From Paralvinella palmiformis (taxonomy: Eukaryota; Annelida; Polychaeta; Terebellida; Alvinellidae): a stretch of DNA of 64,000 bases. Both the position numbers and the translations under genes were made by a program. The stretch covers positions 903,001-967,000 of the forward strand of contig JAODUP010000045.1 of NCBI GenBank assembly GCA_025642065.1, read 5' to 3'. Below, piece after piece: positions 24,801-37,019 of the stretch (the stretch's first letter is position 1; the number at the start of each line of letters is the position of its first letter). The notes beneath the pieces are model-generated. The model was not told the origin of the DNA. It saw nothing but the letters and a program-made list of their open reading frames with translations, and searched no databases.

Positions 24801-26469
24801 TTTCACACATAAATATATTAACTGCCATGTGTCTCTTATGCTCGCTAGCCATTCCAACTTCGTGCTGCAGCATTCAAACATTCACATTATATTAAGGCAA
24901 TAATTTCTGGAGCTAAAACATTTCTATTCAATCATCAATCACTTTATGTAGTATTTCAGCCAGCCTTGATTGCCATACCCATATAGCCATTGATTATTCC
25001 TAATCAACATTTATCACACCAGCACGGAATCATAAACATCCAACTTATGAAACAACAAAAAACAAACAAAGGACTTAACAAACGTCTATGCCAAGCTATG
25101 TGCAACAGTGGAAATGCTTCCACAACTACATTAATTCAGATTTGTTTTTAAATTATGCCATTTTGTGATTTAAAAATTAATTATGATAGAGAATGTGAAA
25201 ATTAATGATACATTAATTAGATACAAATTAATTACCTTACCATATAAATTTCATTCAATAATACTTTAATGAATGAAATAATTTTAATACGAAACAGAAA
25301 TATGGTTTAAATTGGCAAATATTTCTTAGTTTAAAACTGTTCCAGTCATTTACAAAATGAAGAACAGAACATGTTTCTTTTAAATACCAGTTGACTTTTC
25401 TTGCTGGCTAAAAGACACCCAAATATCAGACATTGCTTAATATTTTTACAAAAGATATATGCAATCCATAACAATGATTAAATCTATATTTTGTGTTATG
25501 TTATGCAAATAATTTCCCATTCAGTGATGAATAACTGCTGTAAAAGATATAATAATAACACTGATCAGAAAACATTATTTTTATTTATATAAGTTTGCTA
25601 AATATGATTATTTCAATTGTTATTAAACAAATAAAGGATACTTGTTTTTAGTGAGCAACCACTCATCAGCTCATTGACTCGTTTTAGAATAAATGGAGTC
25701 ACTTGTTTACCATAGATCCCTTGTGATCTGTCAATAGAAATGATTCTCTTAAAAGCAAATTAATGTGTTGCATGAGATAAGTCACTCAGGTGTGCTCAAA
25801 ATATAACTGCCAGGCAAGTGGCAGATTTCCTATCATTTAGCAATAAAATTAACACTCAACCCACAGCGAACATCAGGCTTCAAAGGCACGATCTTTGTTT
25901 ACTTTTCAACTGGTGGCCTGTCAGCCGTAGGTCTATCCGTCACTTAGCAAATCTGTTCTTTTGCATAGGTCATAATATTTGTCTTATATGTTATACATGA
26001 ATAAATACTTGTTAATATCTAAAACAATTTGCAAAAAAATGGTGCAAAAAATATGGTCCAAGTGAACTTTGGATCAGGGCAAGTGGAATTTGGGGCCCAA
26101 AAAAAGGTTAACGTAATGGCCTGTTATTATACACTAACTGAAATTTACAGAATTGCTTTCACTTTTACTAGGAATAAATTCTATTGATAGTTTATTTAAT
26201 AAATAACTCCTATGGTTAGCTGTTTAGCACATATATTTCAATATAACCATCACTGTACTTGGCTTCATGTGTTGCCTTATGTATTGCTGTCTTCATACTC
26301 TCTGGATCAGCTTCATGTTCTGTAGGAACAGGGACAGCAATCAAATTACCACTGGTTAGCTGTAACTTGTGACCCATAGCTGGATACATGGAATACATGG
26401 AAATATATTGATTAGTTTAGAGAGGTGGGTAGGGTATACACAGATCCATGCACATACAAAACAACAACA

Positions 26470-26508
<39 letters not shown>

Positions 26509-29500
26509 TGAGTGAGAGAGAATGAGAGATATTCAGTGGTAGACCATCAAAAGGTAAATACCAATTATTTTAGCAGCATCTAGTGGTGTTTCAATGTTGT
26601 ATGGTGAGTGGCAGCCACTTTTTCTGGTGAAAAATGATGGAAAGTCAGTAGTTGGTCCGTAAGTATAAACGCCAACTCCCTCAGTCTCCTGGAGAAATAA
26701 AATTACATTCACCATAAGATAAAAAACACCAATTTATTATCTTGTCACCGTCATCCTACATTCTTTTTCTCTCTCAGTTTTACAACACTATCAACGTCCA
26801 TTGGCTGCAGATTGACTTGGAGATTTTCTTGGCACAGTTTTGTCACCAGATTCTGTACGTTTTCATTCGTTTACTTCTTTATGCCACTAATGATCAAGGT
26901 TTATCTCGTGAACTGCTGTTGCATAGTTTCTAGTTCAGCCTCCAACATATCAATTTTTGCATGTTGACTTTTGACAGTTGTGACAAGAAATGAGATATTG
27001 GCGGTATTCTTTTCAATAAGCGGCACTATCACAGGTGTCATCATGTTTTGATATGCACCTCATGCTTCTAAATGTTAAGAAGTCCATTTTTACCTTTTCC
27101 AGGTGATATCTTGTTTACTGTGACCATATATACATACAGAAAGAAGCTAGAAATATGTCATGCTAAAAGCAAATTGAAAACATGTCCCGACCACATTTAT
27201 ATAAATGGTAGGATATACATAAAGCACCATCCTGATGGAAGACCTGTGGAAATCTCAAGGAAGGATGAACTGATCAAAGACATTGATATAGCTATTAAGA
27301 CAGTGTGATAGAACCATGATAATATATTCTGGATGAAAAATTCTATCATATAACCAAGAACATTGATATCTCAAGTTTCTCTGTGTGTTTCCACATATTC
27401 TAATATACAAATTAACATTCAATGATATATGTATACAATGCTATACCCTTTGTCAACCAACAAACAACCATGACTGAATCAGTTTATGTCTGGTCTGTGT
27501 ACTGCATAGAAACATTTAAACACAATGGATGTTTGTTGTTCACTATTGCTGTTTATGTATGGAGATTGGGAGCTAAATCCAGGACCACACACATCATACA
27601 AGAACATTGGAATATGTCATGTGAATATTCAAAGTCTGGGTACCGGTGACCAGGGAATAATATCAAACACCAACTTCAAACTTGATAAAATCGGAACAAC
27701 TTTGTGTAGAGAACACAACTTAGAGATTATAATGTATCAGTGAAACCACTACATCAAGACAATATTGGAATATAGTGAAGCAAATGAATTGAAGAAAGGG
27801 GAAATCTCATGGCCAATTACTTTGCATGCCAGTCCCAAGCAACCGAGCGAGTAGATGACACCATGCTGGAGTGAATGACGAATGAAAGTATCCTGACAAA
27901 CATACAGACAACAGATGGAGAAGTCCTTACAGTGGTGTGACAGTTCAAAACATATAAGGCGATCGGACTGGAGGGGATAAGTAATGATTTGCTCGAACTT
28001 ATCTGTTATGCTATAATTCCATCTCTGACTAAACTATTCAATATGTGCCTCAATAAACAGATCTTCCCTGATTGTCGGAAGAGAGCAAAAGTAACTCCGA
28101 TTTATAAAAAGGGACCAAAAGACACCAAAACCAACTACTGGTACAGGCCAATATCTCTTCTATCAACAGTATCTAAAGTTTTTGAACGTATTGTATTTAA
28201 CAGATTGTATTGTTATTGTAAAAGCCACAGAATCGTCACATGGAGAAATTCAGTCTGTCTGAAAGGAGACTCAACAATAAACCAAACCAGTTACTGTGCA
28301 TAGTAAACAAAATACATCGGAATCTAGATGAAGGAGAAGACACTTGTATGTTTTTTTCTGGATCAATCACGTGCATTTGCTCGTATATGGCATAGTGGTC
28401 TACTAGCCAAGCTGAAAAAGTATGGAAGATATGGCCCATTACTATGCTTTATAAAGGACTATTTACACAACCGAAAGATCAAAGTCATCACAGATGGAAA
28501 ACACTCTGAATGGAACAATATCACAGCCGGCATTCTACAGGAGTACATCCTTGGTCCCCATTTCTTTCTAATTTATGCAAATGACAATAGTGGACACAAT
28601 CGAAACTGAGATCCATCTCTATGCAGATGATGCTGTCCTGATGGCAAATCTCCAACCGAACGTCAACGTAACAGATGCTCTTAACCGAGATCTATACAGA
28701 AACTACATACTTGGGAAATAAAGTGGCATATCTCATTTAATGAAACAAAAACTAAATATATGATAATCTCAAATAAAACACAAACAACTATGGAAGTCTG
28801 TACCCGAACAACACTGAACTGGAGAGAGTAAGCACCTATCCCCAACTTGGATTACACTTTGATGAGAAGATGAGTTGGGAATCTTATGCGACACATCTCA
28901 TTTCCAAAGCAAACAAAAACATTGGACTCATATGGAAAGCGAGCCTAACCCTACCAAGTACATGTGTTGAATATATCTACAAATACCACATCAGGCTAAA
29001 TCTATATTATGGGTGTGTGATATATGACAGTTGCAACCAACATCCAAAGGAGCTGTTGGAAGGATTGCAACATAGGGCTGCGATCGCATATGTACAAGGG
29101 CTTTTAACTGAATGCCTATTTCATCTCTCCTTAGGAAAGTAGGATGGTCGACACTTGAAGTTTGATGAAAATGCTATCGTCTGTTACAATTCTACAGAAT
29201 GAGATGCCATCTTACTCCAAATTATCTGGAAATAATACAACAATCCCAAAAACATATTTCGACACTATTCCACATACTCAACCAGACACAGCAATAACTA
29301 TCTAACAAAACAAACACAACAAAGAAATTTCAAAATCTCCCTTCTTCCCCATAACAGTTCCAGTCTGGAATGAACTGGAAGATGTAAAGAAATGTGACAG
29401 CCTGAATACCTTTTAAATGTATTTGAAGAAAAAACTGCTTCCAACCAGAATTCAATATATCAGTAAAGGAAAATCATCCATCAACCACACATCAATCAAA

Positions 29501-30182
29501 CTATGATTACGCCTCCTAAAGCAACAACTACACAGCTTTGCTATAATAAATTCACCATATTGTACTAACTGTCCTATCCATCTAGAAACTGTGACACATT
29601 ATCTGTTAAACACAGGCACCAGACTGGAAATGATGATCGACATATGGGAAATAATGGCGGGCCATGGCAAGGACATTGAAAATCATCATACTCTTGTAAA
29701 TATAATGTTACGAGGAAATCATCAATTAACTGAGCAAGAAAACATACAAACATTTAACATTGTAGAAAGATTCATTTGTAGCACTCAGCAATTTATGTAA
29801 TGAAATGATTATTCTGAAATAACAATATTACTTACATAAAATATATATATACATTGATATACCAGTATATGAAATAACTATTACTGTAAAAATAATGTAT
29901 GTGTAAACCCTATAAATGCAATTGCATAGGGGATACACAATAAATATATGAAAACAAAATATTAAAAAAACCTACATTTTGGACTTGTATTCTACTAACT
30001 GCTAGGATGCATTGTTTGTTTTATTTCATTATTATTTAAACTTTGTCAGCAATATATCAGCATTTCTATATCAGCTACACACAATAGTAGCATTAAGCAT
30101 GCATCTTCTTTAATATGAAACATTTAAACTCTCCTCTGACATTCTTACTTTGAACATAAATAGTACACAGTACTATATTGAG

Positions 30183-30217
<35 letters not shown>

Positions 30218-32219
30218 CTAATGGACTGTGAAATCTATTAGCCCCTGTGAAGTTTCACTAGTCCAAAAGTTAGCAAGTGAGTGTAACAAGCACTGCACAG
30301 GTCAGCGCAGCGAGGCTATGGTAGGGGGGTATGGGTACTGGTAGTAGGTCCCTTAGTTGCTTCATAAGATGCTTCGTCATTGGCTAAAATATGTAAAAAG
30401 GTTGTGAAGCAGGCAATTACAGTGCTTCAGACGCGGTCGTTTTGTATGCCAGCACAACCCAGAAAATCAACTGCAACCATAAATAACACCAGCTTCTTGT
30501 GAAACTTCTTCAGTTAATCACAATATTCTCCAAAGATACCCTTTATATATTCTAGCCCACAAGTATTTATATTGGCCCGGGGCTAATGAGCTAGCATTTA
30601 TTTCAGAGCCTGAGTTACGGTAATAGCATCTATTAGAACATATAAATAAAAACTAAGCTTTGTACTTAAGGTAATGTAGACAACAAGGAAAGCTTCCCTC
30701 AGTAATAGTAGTACTCACAAGATATTCTAATGTTCTGGGAATGTCAAGAATAGATTTAATGCCAGCTGATACAACAGCAACTGGTGTTCTTCCCAACTCC
30801 CTGAGATCAGCACTGATATCGAAAGCTATAAAACAAAAAAGTACACATTTACGTCAGACTATAAATATCTGGATCTGTTTTTAAATCATTGGTTAGACAA
30901 GGGAAAGTTGAAAACTAGGATGTCTCAGAGCATAATAATTATATTAAATAATTATAAATGTATGTATCTTGGTCAATATTTTAAAAGGGTGGCATTAAAT
31001 ATTAACTGATTCATTAAATGGATAATTCAGTCTAGTACAGACATGGGGTCAATTCAATTCCAGAATAGGAATTGATGGGCAAATCCAATTCCATTTTTTT
31101 TTTTTATAAATGGAATTAATAAATTTTGAATTGGAATTGAAGTTTCCTACAAACAAATTTAATCCACACATTAATTTACCATTTAATTTTTTAATTCAGA
31201 AATAAATATTTCTTACATGACAATCCTACTTGGAATATAACCTACTCGGAGTAGGTATTCCAAGTAGGTACCTGGAGTAGGTACTTGGTAAACAGTAGTA
31301 GGTAAAAAAGGGTGGTAAAAAATGGAATTGGAATCGATACATTTGGAACTGATAAATTTGACGTGTAATTAACGAAACGGAATTGACTGGAATTGGAACT
31401 GACGAAATGGAATTGACCCCATGTCTGGTCTAGTATAATCTACTCTAATCAGCATTCTGATAAAAAAAAGTGGCTAGAGCATTGCACTCCAAGCATTGCA
31501 GTTACGGGTTCTAATCTTACCCATACTTGCAATTGTAAGATGTAGCATTTGTACTGCTGTAATGCAGTATGGTGGTTTACCCAAATCCAGACTCTCCGAG
31601 AAAAGATCTTTATGAATATGTACGGTGATTGGAAATGTTTTATTAGCCAATTCTCTGTACATGAATAGAGCAATCTTCAAATGTAACGCAAAAGACTGAA
31701 CACCTTTCACAAAAATGGGCTACAAGTAAACCCTAGACCTGAATAATCGTGGACAATGGTGTAAGCATGTCTGCCATGGAGACACCCTGTATAGCTGAAT
31801 CAGACATTTAGTTACTAAATAAAATACATAAATTCTTCATTCATCAGCTATAACTATATACAGATCGATATTATCTATTTATCATTCTAGGTGAGTATTT
31901 ACTTTGCTAGTTAGTACCTACTATTGTCAAGATTTTAGCAACAGTCTGTAAGTACATAGTTACCGGTTGACTTCATTAAACAGAGGGTGCACTTAATAGA
32001 AACTGTAATAATTTAATCGTGAATTTTTTTTAAACAACGTCACTAGGCTTACTGTTATTGACATCCTTGTGTACTCCCCCAATACCTCCCGTAGCAAACA
32101 GAGAAATGCCTGCTAAATAAGCGGCTATCATTGTAGCTGAGACTGTGGTACCTCCATGTAAACCCTGTCAAATAGACAACTATATTATAATAACATGATA
32201 CATACTTCAATATATTCTG

Positions 32220-32254
<35 letters not shown>

Positions 32255-32998
32255 CCATTTGTTTTTACAATACACATTTAACAACAACACATTATGATAA
32301 AATGTGTTTTCATTCATGGATGTATAAAAACACATATATTTCTCACCATCTTTCATAGATTACTTTGATAGATTAAGCACTTCAGAACAAATTTTAGAAT
32401 GAAACAGTCTGCTTTCCATGGAAGTGATCATTGTGTATCAGCTAACAGCCTGGAATGGCAGTAAATAGGGGCAATTATATCCTGTGAAGTACTGAATCTG
32501 GACTACTAACCATTATTGTCTTAAAGATATACATGTTATACCTGAGATATTAAAAAACTTAGGTCTCTTCTAGAGGCTTTGATGGCTTTGGCTCCAGACC
32601 CAAGCCATTCTATCTGTGAAGATGATATACCTAGAAATATATTAACATATTTTTAAAAACACATTGAAAATAAAGATATCTAAGATCCATGTTTATTATA
32701 TAATTTTCTAGATGATCGCTGCTGATTTACACTTTTTCCCCCCATTAGGCTAAATGGGCCGAGCGACCTCCAAAGGTAATGAAGCTAAGTCAAAGATGAA
32801 ACACCCTTCAGATATGTCTACACCAAGATTTGAACTAAGGTGGTAGTGATCTGTGGTCCAACACGCAACCAACTAGACCCCAGAGGCACCCTATATAATC
32901 TTATAGGACATTTGTTGATCAACAAACAGTACATATTGTTAGTGCCTCAACACAGTGTGTTCTTTTACTTGTTTCTTTTAAAGCTCTCATAGTTTAGT

Positions 32999-33035
<37 letters not shown>

Positions 33036-36000
33036 GTCTGTCTGTTGGTCTATCTATCTATCTATGTATGGAGAAGTGGATTACATCAGCTCAGGTTAAA
33101 GCTCCAACAAACAAGTATGAAAATACTGTATGATGAGAAACTGTCCCAAATCAATCAATACTTATCAATGATTGAATGTCTTAACAATGATCTATAAAAT
33201 GATATTACAATATCAGGGTTGAATCAATCAAATAAAATCATCTAAAGCACAATTTAAATGACTTTTGAAAAAAATAATTAATATGTGAAATTGTTTTGTA
33301 AAATGTTGCTAGGCTGTTATTAACCCTTACATAAAACTAGCCTGTGTGGGTATCAATGTGAGGCAACTAAACCACATAAAAAGATGTATCACTAGTTATT
33401 TGCATAAAAATTGTATTTATTTGTACTATCTTTTCATGTACAATTAACCACGGCAACACCTACTTGAAAAGAATGTATAATTATTGTGAATACACACGCA
33501 CACATTCGCTCCCCCTCTCTCTCTCTCTCAAAGATGATGTTGGAAAAAGCAAAGATACAATATAATTATTATCAAGTAAATTGCTGTGACAATAAGAAGC
33601 AGAATTCATACCAATCATTCTGCTGTTCCAGGGTTTAATAAAAGACATAATACAAGATTATGTTGCTGATTTCCAAGATCATATTCTATAGGTAATGTGT
33701 AGTGAAATATGAAACATTATTCAGATATAGCCAAGATGGGATCTGAACCCAGGTGCTACAGTTTTGTGGACAACCATGCTACCAGTTAAGCCATGGAGTC
33801 ACCCCACAGTTATTTGTAAATAATGTATTATGGGGAGCTTTTGTGGGATAACATGATTAACTATATAGCACATCATTGTTTTCATCCACAAATGAAAACA
33901 TTTAATATTTGTTTATATATAATTTTACCATAATATTGAGTAACATAGTAGAGTTTAAACCATAACTATTTAAGAAATATATAAATTAAACTACTTTTGT
34001 AATAATATGCATGATTAAATATAACAAATAACTGAACTGACTTACTTATAAATTTCTGCATGGCAAATGTCCAAAAGAACTATCATACATCTAAAAGCTG
34101 AACATTTTAAGATGACTGCCTGTAGTTTCTTTCTATTGAAAGGTGCCACCAAATAATTTTAAGAACACCAAAAGACATAAGTTTACTTAAGCACTCTGAG
34201 CACATGTGGTGTAAGTGGTAAAGCATCTGGCACATAAAAGATTAAAACTCTAATGTTGGGGGTTCTTTTCTTTTTGAGATTCTTGCATAAAACTATCAAC
34301 TTGTCTGTGACTACCAAATATTTATATCTCAGACGGGTGACCACAATTCATGAATGAGCAGTGATTGATTGTTGTTTCAGCCATTCAGTTCATTACAAGT
34401 GAATCAACTACGCAGACAAACTCATTTATTACAAGTTCATGGAAATGAAATTGGGACAACATCCTGATGGTTCAGTCTTCTACTTGGATAATCATTGTGC
34501 TCAATCATTTACCTTAAGAACAGTTTTCAGTGATCACTTACCAACACACAATTTACCACTAATAATAGCCACAGTAGCAGGAACACAACCATAGCTTCTG
34601 ACAATCTGCTCTACTTCTAAGGCAGTTCTAAAGAAGACAAAAACATGATAGAAAATTAGGAACTGTACGTGTGGTTAATGTCAATTACAGTAATCTCATA
34701 TACCATTGTCTACATATATAATTATTATCGTTTTAATGCCTAATTCGCTTAATCAAACTTAAATATATAGCACAGTGGAATAACTTAAAATACAAAAATA
34801 GACTCACAACTTACCTACTGGTATGTCAACAGTTATTTTAGGTTAAGTACGACATATTGATGAACTACATTTATCAGGACCAACTCAAACCACCAAAATA
34901 AACAGAGGGGGAGGGGGGGTTCTGTTTATTTTTTTATAAGTGCCTAGATGATATATCAACTTACACATCCATAAACCGCAGTAAACACAGAAGACCATTG
35001 CTGAAGATGATAGCACATATTTTCAGTGGTTTCCTACGTTCTTTTAAGCATTGCTTTAATGTAAAACATTTTATTTCTTTTCAACACCAAGATCATCGAC
35101 ATATAAAGACCTTTTCCTATCTGTGAAGAAACTTTGAGTTTATGTTCATGGTTTTTCCTTACTGATGATAATGTTATAAGCAAACAATTTTTGCAACGAC
35201 CTAAAGCTAAAATGAAATGGTTCAAGGATTAAGCTAAAAACAAAACATCGATGTAAACAGACATTCACCAACAATGGGAAAAAATTATTTTGATGGTTTA
35301 GTGGTGAATTTGCAGTATAAAAGCATGGATTTGTGCAAATATAGTTCTATATTGAGCTCTAAATGATCACCTCACAGAAAGAAACGAAACAAATTAACAA
35401 TTTTTCCTCATCAATGTATGCCTACCCGTAGCATATATTTTTGGCCCTTAATACATGATAAATCCACTATATCCATATAGTAATACAGATGAAACTGTCT
35501 AAACCATTTCCTGTAAACCTTGACATCTTGTCCAAATTGGCCCTGCTTGTTGTTTTGAACTTTCCACCATCTAAATCACTGGGTTTTTTTTATAATTCAC
35601 TGAATATACCAATTTTCCACAACGTTTCTGATGTAATCAACATATCCTGTCGGGTACGTGTAGTTCTAACAAGAAACAGTGTCCACACAGTTGACAATTA
35701 GTTTGACTTTGTGTGTTGTGCAAACAAAGACACCATTAATTGAATTTGGTACCCATGAACAAATCTGCTGGATACAAATGATATATATACAATTTAACAT
35801 AATTACTCTCAAGAAAAAGTGTGTACTAAACAATATGTCATAAAGGACTGATTCAAAATATAATATAGATGTGTGAAGAGTATTTGTCGGATTCATTTGT
35901 CATAATAATTCCCATTTTCTTTTACACTAATCTTTCAGACATTGAGTCTACATGAACTGCGTATCAACATCGGACTGGCTATTTAAATAACCTGGCTAAC

Positions 36001-36985
36001 TTTCTAAACCAGGTTTTATTAATCAATCCATGGATTGCTGGTTTAGACAGGTTCATCTGTATGGTATTTGTAATATTAATCTTTTATTGAAATGAGATGT
36101 GAAAATAATAAATAGCAGAGTGCTGATAGTTTACTACGCCTTACTGGACATTTTGAGGGTGTGGCATGCCATGTGTTATTATAGTACTCTCTAAAGCTAG
36201 TACGGGGTGTAAACAGCTGACAGCAGACTGGACTTCATCAGATACAGAGAGAACACAGGACTCTGGTCAAATAGAATAAGACAGTCAGCATAATATTGGC
36301 TGTAAGTATATTGAAAATCTGAAATATAGCATCATTTATTGAGAGCATTAAAATGTTGTGGGTGTGTGTGTGTGTGAGTGTGTGTGTGTGTGCGCGTGTG
36401 TGCATGCATATGTGTGTGTCAAAGTACAAGCTTGAACATGCATAAATGTGCATAGGCATGCATGCATGCATACATGCAAGCATTTAATTTTAAGCAATGC
36501 ATAAAAAGGCATAGCAAAGAAAACCAAAATCTTAATTACATCAGCATGAACACTCATCAAGACAGTGAACTTGGAATAATAACTTTTCTCATCTTACTAG
36601 TTCCTATATATTGTTGGAAATCACTCCTGCATTTATTGTGCCCCAGTGTTGCACACTCAGTAGTGAAATTGTGTGCATATACATGTATTAGAGCATATTT
36701 GTTTCACTATATGTGTGTGTCTCTTTGGGTATGTGTATGAGAGGGTGGGAGGGATAGAAAGATGATAAACACAAATAAGACGGACATTTAAATAATAAAT
36801 ATACCTATAACTACAGTACAAGAAAACATACATATAAACAATCCCCAAGTAAGATGTCATACATATCCAAACTGTCTAACTTCCCTTTGAGAAAATGGAA
36901 CCGGTATTTCAAAGAAAAACGCATGCTAAATGTATTGAACTTACTGGAATCCTGCTGTTTTCTCCTTGACGCCTGTTGCATCCAT
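21810..36985 (-). CDS. Bifunctional pseudouridine-5'-phosphate glycosidase / PfkB kinase (C-terminus not found)
   Basis: Fourteen coding exons on the minus strand, 5' to 3': 36985-36945, 36216-36145, 34627-34542, 32630-32542, 32164-32053, 30825-30719, 26688-26562, 26379-26259, 25727-25642, 24707-24544, 24437-24378, 24214-24053, 23954-23826 and 21924-21810. They join in frame to about 490 aa. Residues 1 to about 300 are PsuG, which splits pseudouridine 5'-phosphate into uracil and ribose 5-phosphate. Signatures are [64 protein letters not shown] and GNLIAVPVP. By alignment with E. coli PsuG from memory, the catalytic set Glu31, Lys93, His137, Asp149 and Lys166 corresponds to Glu23, Lys84, His128, Asp140 and Lys157. 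From residue 336 a PfkB (pseudouridine kinase-type) domain follows: [33 protein letters not shown] and FDGNIP. The visible frame stops before the ATP-binding half. The exon at 23826 uses a GTTAGT donor to keep frame. The start Met is chosen as the only ATG in frame ahead of the conserved Glu. Confidence 0.8.
24264..24282. repeat. (GA)n-(GT)n microsatellite
   Basis: Short GAGAGA and GTGTGT runs in an intron of the pseudouridine gene. Confidence 0.75.
26475..26530. repeat. (GA)n microsatellite
   Basis: A GA run of about 30 bp with imperfect GAGTGA extension, between two exons of the pseudouridine gene. Confidence 0.9.
27072..29800 (+). mobile_element. Decayed full-length-like non-LTR retrotransposon (CR1/L2-like LINE)
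   Basis: The element lies antisense in an intron of the pseudouridine gene. In order it shows an ORF1-like remnant (about 27100-27305, [12 protein letters not shown] then KRHPDGRP-type sequence); a 2A-like GDWELNPGP motif at 27561-27587 followed by the start of an endonuclease-like region (CHVNIQSLG); and a reverse transcriptase over about 27960-28870. RT pieces are [16 protein letters not shown], [43 protein letters not shown] and LYADDA at about 28617-28634. The 3' domain follows (about 29340-29800) with a CTNC..H zinc-like motif and a [14 protein letters not shown] block. Stops and frameshifts break it many times, and most of the endonuclease is missing. It is inactive. Confidence 0.85.
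30183..30218. repeat. (TA)n-(TG)n microsatellite
   Basis: Compound dinucleotide run in an intron of the pseudouridine gene. Confidence 0.9.
31030..31435. mobile_element. hAT-type MITE with 8-bp target-site duplication
   Basis: Perfect 18-bp terminal inverted repeats CAGACATGGGGTCAATTC lie at 31038-31055 and, inverted, at 31410-31427. They are flanked on both sides by the identical 8-mer GTCTAGTA (31030-31037 and 31428-31435). An 8-bp duplication and a CA-starting TIR are typical of the hAT superfamily. The interior of about 350 bp is rich in GGAATTGGAATT-like words and a T run, with no transposase. It lies in an intron of the pseudouridine gene. Confidence 0.88.
31461..31560 (+). repeat. Possible tRNA-derived SINE fragment
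   Basis: AGTGGCTAGAGCATTGCACTC followed by ACGGGTTCTAATCTTACC resembles degraded A and B boxes of a tRNA-derived SINE. It lies just outside the hAT MITE. Confidence 0.45.
32224..32252. repeat. (AT)n microsatellite
   Basis: TA dinucleotide run in an intron. Confidence 0.9.
32795..32893 (-). repeat. tRNA-derived SINE fragment
   Basis: On the minus strand, GGTCTAGTTGGTTGCGTG (A-box-like) is followed about 30 bases on by AGTTCAAATCTTGG (B-box-like). The body continues toward 32740. It lies in the intron upstream of the KASRRDL exon. Confidence 0.6.
33000..33066. repeat. Compound microsatellite (TC)n-(TCTG)n-(TATC)n
   Basis: A TC run of about 31 bp is followed by TCTG and TATC tetranucleotide repeats. 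A second TC run lies at about 33513-33530. Confidence 0.9.
33722..33810 (-). repeat. tRNA-derived SINE fragment
   Basis: On the minus strand, ATGGCTTAACTGGTAGCATG (A-box-like) is followed by GGGTTCAGATCCC (B-box-like). It lies in an intron of the pseudouridine gene. Confidence 0.6.
34628..36144. other. Intron of the pseudouridine gene
   Basis: AT-rich intron between the ESTIITHG exon and the VPATVAII exon. No element or nested gene is recognised. A run of G (GAGGGGGAGGGGGGG) lies near 34905-34920. Confidence 0.5.
36358..36475. repeat. (TG)n and (CATG)n simple repeats
   Basis: A GT-rich stretch at 36360-36420 is followed by CATGCATGCATGCATACATGC. It lies in the first coding intron of the pseudouridine gene. 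Confidence 0.85.
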
Positions 36986-37018
36986 CTCCAGTGAAAGCCC
37001 TGTAACACACACTGCTGC
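36986..37018 (-). other. 5' UTR part of the start-codon exon of the pseudouridine gene
   Basis: The exon 36945-37018 has a fair acceptor on its upstream side (TTTTAG, complementary strand, ending at 37019) and a strong donor (CCA|GTAAGTTC) on the other. The 33 bases before the ATG are open in frame, so an upstream coding start cannot be excluded. An acceptor here implies at least one further upstream non-coding exon. Confidence 0.5.
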
Positions 37019-37019
37019 C

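Noticed and set aside
34203..34275. tRNA-like GGTGTAAGTGGTAAAGCATC segment
   Set aside because: Only the A box is convincing, with no B box at the right spacing; too weak to list as a SINE.
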